Shown here piece after piece: positions 44,004-52,357 of a DNA stretch of 64,000 bases. A program made the position numbers and the translations under genes. A model generated the notes under the pieces. That model was not told the DNA's origin. It saw nothing but the letters and a program-made list of their open reading frames with translations, and searched no databases. Numbering within the stretch: position 1 is the stretch's first letter; each line of letters opens with the position of its first letter. This DNA is from HyVt-337 sp964428895. GTDB taxonomy: Bacteria > Planctomycetota > Phycisphaerae > SM23-33. Where the stretch lies: assembly GCA_964428895.1 (NCBI GenBank), contig CAYRZU010000005.1, positions 9,499 to 73,498 of the forward strand, in the 5' to 3' direction.

Positions 44004-44495
44004 TTACTGGTCGGCGTCCGGCTGGCTACCTTCGCGGGCCTCGACCTCGGACAGGTAAGCGAGTGTCCGGTCCAGCTCGTTCTTCAGGTGGCTGACGCGG
44101 AGGAGGCTCTTGACTCGGGTCAGCAGTTCCAGGCGGTTGACGGGCTTGGAGACGAAATCATCCGTGCCGGACGCGACGGCCCGCTCGATGTCGTGGAGTT
44201 CGTTCAGGGCGGTGACCATGATGACCGGCACGTCGCGGGTCCTGGGGTCGCTCTTGAGCTTGGGACAGACCTCAAAGCCGCTCATCTTGGGCATCATGAT
44301 GTCCAGGAGGATGAGGTTGTAGTCGGCCTGCTGGACCTTCTCCAGGGCTTCGGGTCCGTCGGTGGCGGTGTCGATCTGACAGCCGAGGTCTTCCAGATAG
44401 GCGACAATCAGCTCGAGGTTCTGAAGGTTGTCGTCGACGACTAAAATGCGGCTATCGGCTATGTTTGACTCGCTACTGACGGGCCTGTCCGACAT
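44004..44495 (-). CDS. Single-domain response regulator
   Basis: 163 residues from the ATG at 44495 (GGGAGAG upstream). The receiver domain covers about 15-130: acidic pair DD in LVVDDN, phospho-acceptor Asp in LILLDIMMPKMSG, Thr in VTAL and Lys in SKPV. A C-terminal helix (VSHLKNELDRTLAYLSEVEA) suggests coiled-coil dimerisation. No DNA-binding domain and no adjacent histidine kinase, so it probably acts by protein contact. Confidence 0.92.
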   Translation of the reverse strand: MSDRPVSSESNIADSRILVVDDNLQNLELIVAYLEDLGCQIDTATDGPEALEKVQQADYNLILLDIMMPKMSGFEVCPKLKSDPRTRDVPVIMVTALNELHDIERAVASGTDDFVSKPVNRLELLTRVKSLLRVSHLKNELDRTLAYLSEVEAREGSQPDADQ

Positions 44496-44618
44496 GCGGT
44501 CTCTCCCAAAAGCTCCAGCCGGGATAGTCGGCCGGTATTCCGAAGACCCTATCTGTGCCCGGTCCAAATAGCAAGACCGTTGTTGGCTCGGCCGCCGCCA
44601 AGTCAGTACCATGCTCGC

Positions 44619-46874
44619 ATGGCCAAGTTGTTCGAAGAACCCGCTGCGCCCGCCGGGGCCGCCCAGGCTGTCGACCCCAACGCCCGGGTCGTCGGCGTGG
44701 CCGTCAATGCCAACGTCTGGCGGAGCTTCGACTACCTCTGGCCCGACGCCTTTGGCGAACCCATTGCCGGCCAGCGCGTTTCGGTGTCATTCGGGCGGGG
44801 CAACCGCAAGACACTGGGGGTGGTCGTCCAGACCGATCGCACGCCGGGCCCACACCCGCTCAAGGCGGTCGCCGACGTAATCGACGCGCAGCCGCAATTG
44901 GATGCGTCGCTGTTGGAACTAGGCCAGTGGATGAGCGAGTACTATCTGACGCCGTTGGGGCTGACCTTGGCGGCCATGGTGCCCTCGGCCGTCGGCCGGC
45001 ACGCCGCCCGATTGGAGACGATCTGCTATCTGGCGTCGGAGCGGGCCGATTGGCCGGCGCGGCTGGGCGGCCGGCAGCGGCGCGTGCTGGACGAACTGCT
45101 GGAGGCCCGCAAGCAGGGGGTTGAGCCGTTGGTCCTGGAAGAGCTGATGCACCACAGCGGGGCCTCGCGCGATAGCATCAAGCGCCTGTCGGGCCGATCG
45201 CTGATTCGGTTGGACACGCGCCCGGTCACGCTGCCGGAACTGGCCACCGAAGCCGGCGAAGATCCCTTCGAACTCAACGACGATCAGGTCCAGGTGCTGG
45301 CGGCCCTGGACGGCAAGCTCGGCGGGGGGTTCTCGACCACCTTGCTGCATGGCGTAACCGGCAGCGGCAAGACCGAGATCTACGTCCGCGCCATTCGTCA
45401 CGTGGCGGCCGCGGGCAAGCAGGCGATTCTGCTCGTGCCGGAGATCGCCCTGGCCACACAGACGCTGCAGCGCCTGTTGGAGCGTTTGCCGCGGGTGGCG
45501 GTGCTCCACAGCGGGCTGACGGCCGTCCAACGAGCGTTCTACTACGACCAGATTCGCGACGGGCACGCGTCGGTGGTGGTCGGCCCGCGGAGTGCGATCT
45601 TCGCACCGGCCCGGGAGCTCGGGCTGATCATCGTCGACGAAGAACACGAGCCCACCTACAAGCAGGACACCGCCCCGCGCTATCACGCCCGGGATGTGGC
45701 CGTCAAGCGCGCCAGCCTCACCGGCGTACCGGTGCTGCTGGGCTCGGCCACGCCGTCACTGGAATCGCTCCGCAACGTTCGACTGGGGCGGTACGACTTG
45801 CTCCGCCTGCCCAAACGCGTTCGGGGCCTACCCATGCCCTCGCTGAACATCGTTCACCTCCGCCACGAATTGCAGCCGGGGCGGATTGAACTGGTCGGCA
45901 AGACGCTGACCCAACGCATGGCGGTGGTGCTGGACCGCGGCGAGCAGATCATCCTGCTGATGAACCGGCGGGGGTACGCCAGCTTCATCTTCTGTCCGAA
46001 GTGCAAGTGGGAGATGAAGTGCGACCACTGCGAACGGTCGATGGTCTTCCACCAGGCGACGCAGTTGGCGATGTGTCATTACTGTCAGCATTCGGCCTCG
46101 CTGCCGGAGTACTGCCCGGCCTGCGGAGGCAAGCTGCTGCTGTTCGGCATGGGCATTCAGCGTGTGGCCAACGAACTGGCCCGGAAGTTCCCCGAGGTCC
46201 GCCTGGCCCGGATGGACAGCGACACCATGACCTCGCCCAAGCAGTTCCAGAAGGTCTTCGACGCGTTCTCGGCCGGCGAGTTGGACGTATTGCTGGGAAC
46301 GCAGATGGTGGGCAAGGGGCTCGATTTCCCGCGGGTGTCGTTGGTGGGCGTGATTTCGGCGGATACGTCGCTGATGATCCCCGATTTCCGAGCCGCAGAG
46401 CGAACGTTCCAATTAATCGTTCAGGTGGCCGGCCGAGCCGGTCGGGCCGAGCACGCCGGCGAGGTCGTCGTCCAAACCCTCCACGCCGATGAGCCCGCCG
46501 TCGCCCTGGCTGCCCAGCATGACTACGATACCTTCGCCGAGCAGGAATTGCAGAGCCGCCACGAAGCCCAGCTGCCGCCGTTTACGCGGATGATCCGCTT
46601 CATCGTGCGCGACGCCAGTTCCACCAAGGCCGAAGCGTCGTCGCAGCAATTAGCCGAGCGCCTTAAGGTGCTGATCGGCGATCAGCCGGTGCGCACCTAC
46701 GGCCCTCAGCCGGCTGGCGTGCCGCGAATCCGCGATCAGTTCCGCTGGCAGATCCTGCTCGTGCTGGACCGGGCCGGCGCTATCCAGCAGACGCTGTTTC
46801 CGCAGATGGAGTCGCTTTGTCACGGCCTCGGTAGCGACGTTATCGCCGACGTGGACCCGGTCAATCTGATCTGA
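44619..46874 (+). CDS. priA: Primosomal protein N', replication restart helicase
   Basis: Superfamily 2 DNA helicase that reloads the replisome at stalled forks. 751 residues from the ATG at 44619. N-terminal 3' DNA-binding domain (VVGVAVNANVWRSFDYLWP); Walker A GVTGSGKTEIY; DEEH in IIVDEEHEPTYKQD; the eight-cysteine zinc region from CPKC to CPACGG; helicase motifs TQMVGKGLDFP and QVAGRAGR. Normal length. Divergent from the response-regulator gene. Confidence 0.96.
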   Translation: MAKLFEEPAAPAGAAQAVDPNARVVGVAVNANVWRSFDYLWPDAFGEPIAGQRVSVSFGRGNRKTLGVVVQTDRTPGPHPLKAVADVIDAQPQLDASLLELGQWMSEYYLTPLGLTLAAMVPSAVGRHAARLETICYLASERADWPARLGGRQRRVLDELLEARKQGVEPLVLEELMHHSGASRDSIKRLSGRSLIRLDTRPVTLPELATEAGEDPFELNDDQVQVLAALDGKLGGGFSTTLLHGVTGSGKTEIYVRAIRHVAAAGKQAILLVPEIALATQTLQRLLERLPRVAVLHSGLTAVQRAFYYDQIRDGHASVVVGPRSAIFAPARELGLIIVDEEHEPTYKQDTAPRYHARDVAVKRASLTGVPVLLGSATPSLESLRNVRLGRYDLLRLPKRVRGLPMPSLNIVHLRHELQPGRIELVGKTLTQRMAVVLDRGEQIILLMNRRGYASFIFCPKCKWEMKCDHCERSMVFHQATQLAMCHYCQHSASLPEYCPACGGKLLLFGMGIQRVANELARKFPEVRLARMDSDTMTSPKQFQKVFDAFSAGELDVLLGTQMVGKGLDFPRVSLVGVISADTSLMIPDFRAAERTFQLIVQVAGRAGRAEHAGEVVVQTLHADEPAVALAAQHDYDTFAEQELQSRHEAQLPPFTRMIRFIVRDASSTKAEASSQQLAERLKVLIGDQPVRTYGPQPAGVPRIRDQFRWQILLVLDRAGAIQQTLFPQMESLCHGLGSDVIADVDPVNLI

Positions 46875-46884
46875 CCCATTTCCC

Positions 46885-46912
46885 TTGACCGTCGCGCTTG
46901 GGCCGATAGAAT
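46885..46912 (+). promoter_or_regulatory. pheA promoter
   Basis: TTGACC (46885-46890) and TAGAAT (46907-46912) with a 16 nt spacer, each 5 of 6 to consensus, 10 nt after the priA stop. The predicted leader to the ATG at 46960 is about 40 nt. Confidence 0.6.
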
Positions 46913-46959
46913 CGATGAAGGGAGTATCCTCTGAGGACTCCTGCCTTGTAAGGCATCCC

Positions 46960-48084
46960 ATGGCAAGAGCTAAGAAGAAGACCAAACGAAGCGCCTCTCG
47001 CGCCAAGGCCAATTCGGCCATCGACGAGCTTCGCAAGAAGATCGACCAACTGGACGCGAATCTGATCGGCCTGTTTAACGACCGGGCCAGAATCGTCCAG
47101 GAGATCGGCCAACTCAAGCGCGGCGCCGACGTGCCGGTCTATTCGCCCGACCGCGAGTATGAAGTGCTGCAGCGAATCAGCCGCCTGAACAAAGGGCCCT
47201 TGCCCAAGCATACGCTGCAGGCGATCTACCGCGAATTGATGAGCGGGTCCTTCGCGTTGGAAAAACCGCTGCGGATCGGCTACCTCGGGCCGGCGGGCAC
47301 CTTCAGCCACCTCGCGGCCATGCGGAAGTTCGGGGCTTCGGTCGACTACGAGCCGCTGTCCGACATCGAGGCGATTTTCGAAGAAGTCGCCCGCAAGCGG
47401 TGCGACCTGGGCATCGTGCCTATCGAGAACACTCTCGGCGGCGGCGTGATCGACACCTTGGATTGCTTCACGCACTTCCACGGCCACGTGTGCGCCGAAG
47501 TGCTCCTGGAGATTCATCACAGCCTGCTGGCCAACTGCTCGGCCGACAAGATCAAGACCATCTACTCCCGCCCCGAGGCCTTCGCTCAGTGCCGGGAGTG
47601 GCTGTCCAGCCGGTACCGCAATGTCGACCTCGTTCCGGTGGCCAGTTCCGCCCGCGCCGCCCAGATGGTCGCCAAGAGTCGCACCGCGGCGGCGTTGGGG
47701 TCCACGCTGGCTGCGGAAGTCCACGGCCTGAGAGTGCTGGCCGAGCACGTCGAGGACAAGCCCAACAACCTGACGCGGTTCCTGGTCCTGTCCAACACGC
47801 CCGCCAAGCGAACGGGCAATGACCGAACCGCCCTGATGTTCACCACCCGCCACAAGTCCGGGGCTTTGGTCGACGCCTTGAACGTGTTGGCCAAGCACGA
47901 GGTCAACCTCTCCAGCATCGATTCCCGTCCCACTCGGCGTCGAAACTGGGCCTATTACTTCTTCGTCGAGGCCGAAGGACACATCGAAGACGACCGCCTG
48001 GCCGGCGCCGTCGACGAGATCAAGACGCACTGCGGCGAACTGCACGTTCTAGGCAGTTTCCCCCGCGCCACCGAGCCGGTCTGA
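46960..48084 (+). CDS. pheA: Bifunctional chorismate mutase / prephenate dehydratase
   Basis: Makes phenylpyruvate from chorismate for phenylalanine synthesis. 374 residues from the ATG at 46960: a Lys-rich start, the chorismate mutase helix bundle (about 20-105: IDELRKKIDQLDANLIGLFNDRARIVQEI), prephenate dehydratase (about 110-285: GYLGPAGTFSHLAA, IVPIENTLGGGV, the TRF motif in NNLTRFLVLS) and a C-terminal ACT domain for Phe feedback (about 295-374, with SIDSRP). Same fused order as in E. coli PheA. Confidence 0.96.
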   Translation: MARAKKKTKRSASRAKANSAIDELRKKIDQLDANLIGLFNDRARIVQEIGQLKRGADVPVYSPDREYEVLQRISRLNKGPLPKHTLQAIYRELMSGSFALEKPLRIGYLGPAGTFSHLAAMRKFGASVDYEPLSDIEAIFEEVARKRCDLGIVPIENTLGGGVIDTLDCFTHFHGHVCAEVLLEIHHSLLANCSADKIKTIYSRPEAFAQCREWLSSRYRNVDLVPVASSARAAQMVAKSRTAAALGSTLAAEVHGLRVLAEHVEDKPNNLTRFLVLSNTPAKRTGNDRTALMFTTRHKSGALVDALNVLAKHEVNLSSIDSRPTRRRNWAYYFFVEAEGHIEDDRLAGAVDEIKTHCGELHVLGSFPRATEPV

Positions 48085-48090
48085 TTGCGG

Positions 48091-48119
48091 TTGACGGATC
48101 ACGCTTGGTCCGTCATAGT
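48091..48119 (+). promoter_or_regulatory. Possible promoter of the tpiA operon
   Basis: TTGACG (48091-48096) and CATAGT (48114-48119) with a 17 nt spacer in the 127 nt gap before tpiA. The -10 box is 4 of 6. Predicted leader of about 85 nt. Confidence 0.45.
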
Positions 48120-48211
48120 ACGCTGTTTCAACCATCGCCGAGCGACCCAACCGGGCCTGTCATCCTGAGTTGTCGGCGAAAGAAACGGACCAGACGTTCA
48201 GGAGTTAGCGG

Positions 48212-48979
48212 ATGTCCAGGAAGTTATTCATTGCGGGCAATTGGAAGATGAACACCTCGTTGGCCGACGGATGCGCGTTGGCCAAGGGGTTGGCGGAGCG
48301 TTTGGGCTCGGTCCAGGACATGGACTTGGGCGTGGCCCCGCCGTTTGTGTACCTGGCGGGCATCAAAGACGCCCTGGCCGGCAGCCCCATCGCCCTGGGC
48401 GCCCAGAATATGTTCTACGAGGACAACGGCGCCTTCACCGGCGAGACCTCAGCGGCCATGCTGAAGGACGTCGGCTGCAGCTTCGCCATTCTCGGCCACA
48501 GCGAACGCCGTCACGTCATCGGCGAGACGGACGAGTTGGTCAACCGGAAGGTGCTCAAGGCTCTTTCGGATGGCCTGGACGTGATTCTGGCGGTGGGGGA
48601 ACTGCTCAGCGAGCGCGAGGCCGACCAGACCATGGACGTGGTCAGTCGGCAGGTCCGGGTCGGGCTTGAGGGCGTGACCAAGACGGACATGGCCTCGGTG
48701 ACGGTCGCCTACGAACCGGTCTGGGCCATTGGCACGGGCGTGACGGCCACCCCGGACCAGGCCCAAGAGGTCCACGCCAATATTCGTGAACTGCTCGGAC
48801 AAATTTACGACGGCTCGGCTGCCGATGCCGTTCGGATTCAATACGGCGGATCCGTCAAGGCGGCCAATGCGGCCGAACTGCTGGGTCTGCCGGACGTGGA
48901 CGGCGCGCTGGTGGGTGGCGCGAGTCTGAAAGTGGACGACTTTACGGGTATCGTCGAGGCCGGCCAGGGCGTGTCCTAG
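48212..48979 (+). CDS. tpiA: Triosephosphate isomerase
   Basis: Glycolytic interconversion of dihydroxyacetone phosphate and glyceraldehyde 3-phosphate. 255 residues, normal length. Active-site Lys12 in NWKMN, His in ILGHSERR, Glu in AYEPVWAIGTG and the phosphate loop with YGGSVKAAN. First gene of a six-gene run tpiA-secG-yicC-gmk-rpoZ-coaC. The tpiA-secG pairing is common in bacteria. Confidence 0.98.
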   Translation: MSRKLFIAGNWKMNTSLADGCALAKGLAERLGSVQDMDLGVAPPFVYLAGIKDALAGSPIALGAQNMFYEDNGAFTGETSAAMLKDVGCSFAILGHSERRHVIGETDELVNRKVLKALSDGLDVILAVGELLSEREADQTMDVVSRQVRVGLEGVTKTDMASVTVAYEPVWAIGTGVTATPDQAQEVHANIRELLGQIYDGSAADAVRIQYGGSVKAANAAELLGLPDVDGALVGGASLKVDDFTGIVEAGQGVS

Positions 48980-49016
48980 CCGCCGCCTGAGACGATTTTT
49001 CAAAGAGACGGATACG

Positions 49017-49625
49017 ATGCTTGCTCTGACGCTTTTGGAAGGCTTGATGGCGGTGTTGTTCATCATCACCACCGTACTATTGATTCTAATCGTTCTGCTT
49101 CAGAAGGGCCGCGGCGGCGGTCTCGGCGCCGCTTTTAGCGGGTCCGGCGGCAGCGCCTTTGGCACCCGGACTGGTGATGTGTTCACCTGGGTGACCATTG
49201 TCCTGACGGTGGCGTTCCTGCTGCTGGCGGTCGGCACGACACTGGTATTCCGGCCTCCCCCGGGCCTGGTGACGCAGCCGCGGTTCGAGCCCATCCCCCC
49301 GGGCAATATCGGCGAGGAGACCCCCGTCAAGATCTACTGCGACACCCTCGGCGCGGCGATTTATTACACCGTCGACGGCAGCGACCCGATTCCGGGGACG
49401 TCGGACCTCTACGAAGGTCAATCGCTGAAGATCCAGCCGGGCCAGACCCTCAAGGCCATTGGCAGTCGGCCGGACTGGAAGCCCAGCATGATTCAGGACG
49501 GCGGCAGCGCCTACGGTGTTGAAGATGAAGAGCCGGCCGATGTCTTGCCGGAGATCCTCCTGCCGCGGGTCGATGAGTCGACCACCTTGCCGGCCGAGGT
49601 CCCGGCGGCGCCCGCATCCGAGTGA
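49017..49625 (+). CDS. secG: SecG translocon subunit fused to a CHB_HEX_C-like domain
   Basis: 202 residues, about twice normal SecG. Residues 1-80 are a standard SecG: helix 1 (about 8-28), the LLQKGRGGGLGAAFSG loop and helix 2 (about 57-78). After a Pro-rich linker, residues about 103-158 (TPVKIYCDTLGAAIYYTVDG through LKAIGSRPDWKPS) match the pattern of the chitobiase/beta-hexosaminidase C-terminal domain, an Ig-like fold usually found in secreted proteins. An acidic/Pro-rich tail follows. Since both SecG termini face outward, the extra domain would sit outside the cytoplasmic membrane next to the Sec pore. Confidence 0.88.
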   Translation: MLALTLLEGLMAVLFIITTVLLILIVLLQKGRGGGLGAAFSGSGGSAFGTRTGDVFTWVTIVLTVAFLLLAVGTTLVFRPPPGLVTQPRFEPIPPGNIGEETPVKIYCDTLGAAIYYTVDGSDPIPGTSDLYEGQSLKIQPGQTLKAIGSRPDWKPSMIQDGGSAYGVEDEEPADVLPEILLPRVDESTTLPAEVPAAPASE

Positions 49626-49678
49626 TTGATCGATCGGAGACGATCTTCCGCGCCCGTTGGCGCCAGGAGACACCACGA

Positions 49679-50560
49679 ATGCTTCGCTCCATGACGGGCT
49701 ACGGTAACGCCAGGGGACAGGCCGAGGGAATCGCCTACGAGGTCGAGGTCCGAGCGGTCAACCACCGGTATCTTAAGAGCGTCATTCGATTGCCGGACGC
49801 TTGGTCCTCGGTGGAGGCCGACATCGACAAGCGTCTTCGCCAGCACATTACGCGGGGGGCAATCACCCTGTCGGTTCGGATGAAGCTGACCGATGAGCAG
49901 GCCGCCTGTAGCGTCAACGCCGCGGCGCTAAACCACTACCTGGACGCACTTCGGGAGATTGAAGTTGAAGCCAACCCCACCTTGCGGATCGACCTGGGGT
50001 CGCTGCTGCAGTTGCCGGGTGTCTGCGAGTCGCCCTCGCTGGAAGAGACCTGCGAAGCCACCCGGCAATTGCTGATGGACCTGATCGATGAAGCCCTGGT
50101 GGGCCTGGTACAAATGCGCACCGGCGAAGGCGAAGCCCTGGCTGCGGACCTGCTGGCCCATTGCGACGTCATCGAGCGTTCCCTGGAGACCGTTCGGGTC
50201 CGGGCGCCGGAGGTGGTGATCGATTACCATCATCGCCTGCAGCAGCGCGTGGCGGATCTGACCAATGCCGCCCAGATCGATCTGGACGCCGATGTCCTTG
50301 CGCGGGAGGTGGCTGTCTTCGCCGAGCGATGCGATATTGCCGAGGAGGTCTCTCGGCTAACCGGGCATATTGATCAGTTCCGAAAGGCGGCCACCTCGGA
50401 CGCCGCGGCCGGCCGAAAGTTGGACTTCATTGCCCAAGAGATGCTCCGTGAGGCCAACACCATCGGAGCCAAGGCCAACGATGCCGAGATCGCACGCGTG
50501 GTGGTTGAGATCAAGACCGCCATCGACCGCGTCAAAGAGCAGGTTCAAAACGCCGAGTAG
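49679..50560 (+). CDS. yicC: YicC-family endoribonuclease
   Basis: 293 residues from the ATG at 49679, with AGGAGA 9 nt upstream. The N-terminal family signature MLRSMTGYG and the C-terminal DUF1732 block KLDFIAQEMLREANTIG are both intact. E. coli YicC is reported to be an RNase acting on small RNAs. 21 nt before gmk, in the widely conserved yicC-gmk-rpoZ-coaBC order. Confidence 0.95.
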   Translation: MLRSMTGYGNARGQAEGIAYEVEVRAVNHRYLKSVIRLPDAWSSVEADIDKRLRQHITRGAITLSVRMKLTDEQAACSVNAAALNHYLDALREIEVEANPTLRIDLGSLLQLPGVCESPSLEETCEATRQLLMDLIDEALVGLVQMRTGEGEALAADLLAHCDVIERSLETVRVRAPEVVIDYHHRLQQRVADLTNAAQIDLDADVLAREVAVFAERCDIAEEVSRLTGHIDQFRKAATSDAAAGRKLDFIAQEMLREANTIGAKANDAEIARVVVEIKTAIDRVKEQVQNAE

Positions 50561-50581
50561 GCGTTCGCTTCGGAGATCCCC

Positions 50582-51157
50582 GTGACCCAGCGCGGCAAAC
50601 TGGTTGTCATTACCGGGCCGTCAGGGGTGGGCAAGAGCACCATCGTTCGCGAGGTGCTGGCCCGGACCGGCGCGGCGTTTAGCGTGTCGGCCACCACGCG
50701 GTCGCCGCGAGCCGGGGAGGTCGACGGGCGGGAGTACCGCTTTGTCGATCGGGCGGCCTTCGAGGGCATGATCGGCCGCGACGAGCTGTTGGAGTGGGCG
50801 GAGGTCTACGGTGAGTATTACGGCACGCCGGCAGGGCCCGTCCGCGAGTTGGTCGCCGCGGGCAAGACGGTGATCCTGGAGATCGACGTCGCCGGCGGCA
50901 AGCAGGTGCACGCCCGTGCGCCGGAGGCGGTGTTCGTCCTGATCGAGCCGCCCAGCGCCGAGGCCTTGGACGGTAGGCTGAGCGGGCGTGGGAGTGAAAG
51001 CGACGAGCAGCGTCGCCTCAGGCTGGGCGCCGCAACCAAGGAAATCGGCGAAGCCAAATGCAGCGGCGTGTATAATCACAGCGTCATCAATGACGATTTG
51101 GATGAGGCCATCGACGAGATGGTCGCCATCGTTACTCGGGAGATGCCACAAGAATGA
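50582..51157 (+). CDS. gmk: Guanylate kinase
   Basis: Converts GMP to GDP with ATP. 191 residues from the GTG at 50582. P-loop GPSGVGKST, the GMP-binding SATTRSPRAGEVDGREY block (about 37-55) and YGTPAGPV are present. The stop overlaps the rpoZ ATG by 4 nt. Confidence 0.97.
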   Translation: MTQRGKLVVITGPSGVGKSTIVREVLARTGAAFSVSATTRSPRAGEVDGREYRFVDRAAFEGMIGRDELLEWAEVYGEYYGTPAGPVRELVAAGKTVILEIDVAGGKQVHARAPEAVFVLIEPPSAEALDGRLSGRGSESDEQRRLRLGAATKEIGEAKCSGVYNHSVINDDLDEAIDEMVAIVTREMPQE

Positions 51158-51405
51158 TCGAAGCACTGAAGAGCGAAGAACTGGTCAAGAAGGTTGGCGG
51201 ACACTTCAAGCTGACGGCGCTGATCCAGCGTCGTTTAGTGGAGTTGGTTCAGGGCCAGCGCCCCCTGGTGGAGCGCAAGAGCCCCGACGGGCGGAAGCTG
51301 ACCGACATGGAGATCGTCATTCAGGAAATCCTGGAAGACAAGATCGGCATCGACTACGACAAGTCCGACATCACGCCGCCGGCAAAGTCGGGCAAGAAGT
51401 CGTAG
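51154..51405 (+). CDS. rpoZ: RNA polymerase omega subunit
   Basis: 83 residues. Small assembly subunit of RNA polymerase; the LVKKVGGHFKLTALIQRRLVE helix is in the place of the omega ARExxxG region but is clearly modified. Identity rests on size, the gmk-rpoZ-coaC order and the acidic EIVIQEILEDKI helix. Coupled to gmk by an ATGA overlap. Confidence 0.85.
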   Translation: MIEALKSEELVKKVGGHFKLTALIQRRLVELVQGQRPLVERKSPDGRKLTDMEIVIQEILEDKIGIDYDKSDITPPAKSGKKS

Positions 51406-51415
51406 CTTAGAGACC

Positions 51416-52015
51416 ATGACGGCAAGGGACGAACAACCTCTGGCCGATTTCCAGTTGCTGCTGTGCGTGACGGGCGGCATCGCCTGTTACAAGTCGGCGG
51501 ATCTGGCCAGTAAGTTCGTCCAGGCCGGTGCCGACGTCACCGTGGCCATGACCGACGCCGCCCAGCGATTCATCACGCCGTTGACCTTCCAATCACTGAC
51601 CGGGCGGGAGGTCTATGTGAATTTGTGGCAGGCGTCCGAAGCCTATGAGATTCGCCACACCTCGCTGGCCGACCGGATCGACCTGATGATCGTGGCGCCG
51701 GCGACGGCCAACATCCTGGCCAAGATGGCCGGCGGAATCGCCGACGACCTGGTCTCCACGACGGCATTGGCGGTCACCGGCGCGTGCGACATTCTGGTCG
51801 CCCCGGCCATGAACCCACGCATGTGGGATGCCCCGGCCACTCAGGCGAATAGGACGCTCCTGGCCGAGCGCGGCGTTGACGTGATCGGCCCGACCGAGGG
51901 GCGGATGGCGTGCGGGGTCGTCGGGCTGGGCCGAATGTCCGAGCCTGCGGACATTCGCCAGAGGGCGCGCGACCTGCTTAAGGGCAAGCAGCCACGGATG
52001 GGTGCGGATCTCTGA
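51416..52015 (+). CDS. coaC: Phosphopantothenoylcysteine decarboxylase, stand-alone CoaC
   Basis: 199-residue flavoprotein of coenzyme A synthesis. The FMN-binding start VTGGIACYKSADLA, active-site His in IRHTSL, the conserved PAMNPRMW and a Cys in RMACGVVGLGRM as in the CoaC substrate clamp are all visible. In most bacteria CoaC is fused to CoaB (about 400 residues); here the frame stops after the decarboxylase, so the synthetase must be encoded elsewhere. Last gene of the tpiA operon. Confidence 0.93.
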   Translation: MTARDEQPLADFQLLLCVTGGIACYKSADLASKFVQAGADVTVAMTDAAQRFITPLTFQSLTGREVYVNLWQASEAYEIRHTSLADRIDLMIVAPATANILAKMAGGIADDLVSTTALAVTGACDILVAPAMNPRMWDAPATQANRTLLAERGVDVIGPTEGRMACGVVGLGRMSEPADIRQRARDLLKGKQPRMGADL

Positions 52016-52037
52016 TCGCGGGGGGGAGGGCAGGGAG

Positions 52038-52337
52038 CTACCGGGGAAGCTGAACTCGCCGCTGTGAATCAAGCTGTTCGTTCACCCGGAACAGCAGGGC
52101 TGTCCGACCCACAATACCGATGCAGATCGCCCCAAGCCGCTCCGCCGCCTCGGCCGCCACGCTCTTGCGTTGCGGGCCGGCGGGGAGCTTGATCTTGATC
52201 AGTTCCGCCCGGTCGAGATGGTCGCTCAACTGCTGCACCACTTGGTCCGAGAGGCCCGCCTTGCCGATGATGGTCGCCGGGGCGAGCGATTGGCCCAGGC
52301 CCCGCAAGTGACGCTTCTGTTTGCCGGTCAAGTCCAA
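52038..52337 (-). CDS. yhbY: CRM-domain RNA-binding protein (YhbY-like)
   Basis: 99 residues, single CRM domain: LTGKQKRHLRGLGQSLAPATIIGKAGLSD, a KIKLPAG strand, the E-A-AERLGA helix and IGIVGRTALLFR. YhbY binds the pre-50S ribosomal particle. Starts at TTG 52337 with GGAGA close upstream. The tail is slightly basic. Converges on coaC. Confidence 0.9.
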   Translation of the reverse strand: MDLTGKQKRHLRGLGQSLAPATIIGKAGLSDQVVQQLSDHLDRAELIKIKLPAGPQRKSVAAEAAERLGAICIGIVGRTALLFRVNEQLDSQRRVQLPR

Positions 52338-52357
52338 GGGGGTCTCCGTGGCGGCCC

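Noticed and set aside
46885..46959. TTG start for pheA
   Set aside because: The TTG is part of the -35 box (TTGACC); the ATG at 46960 is preceded by a plausible leader.
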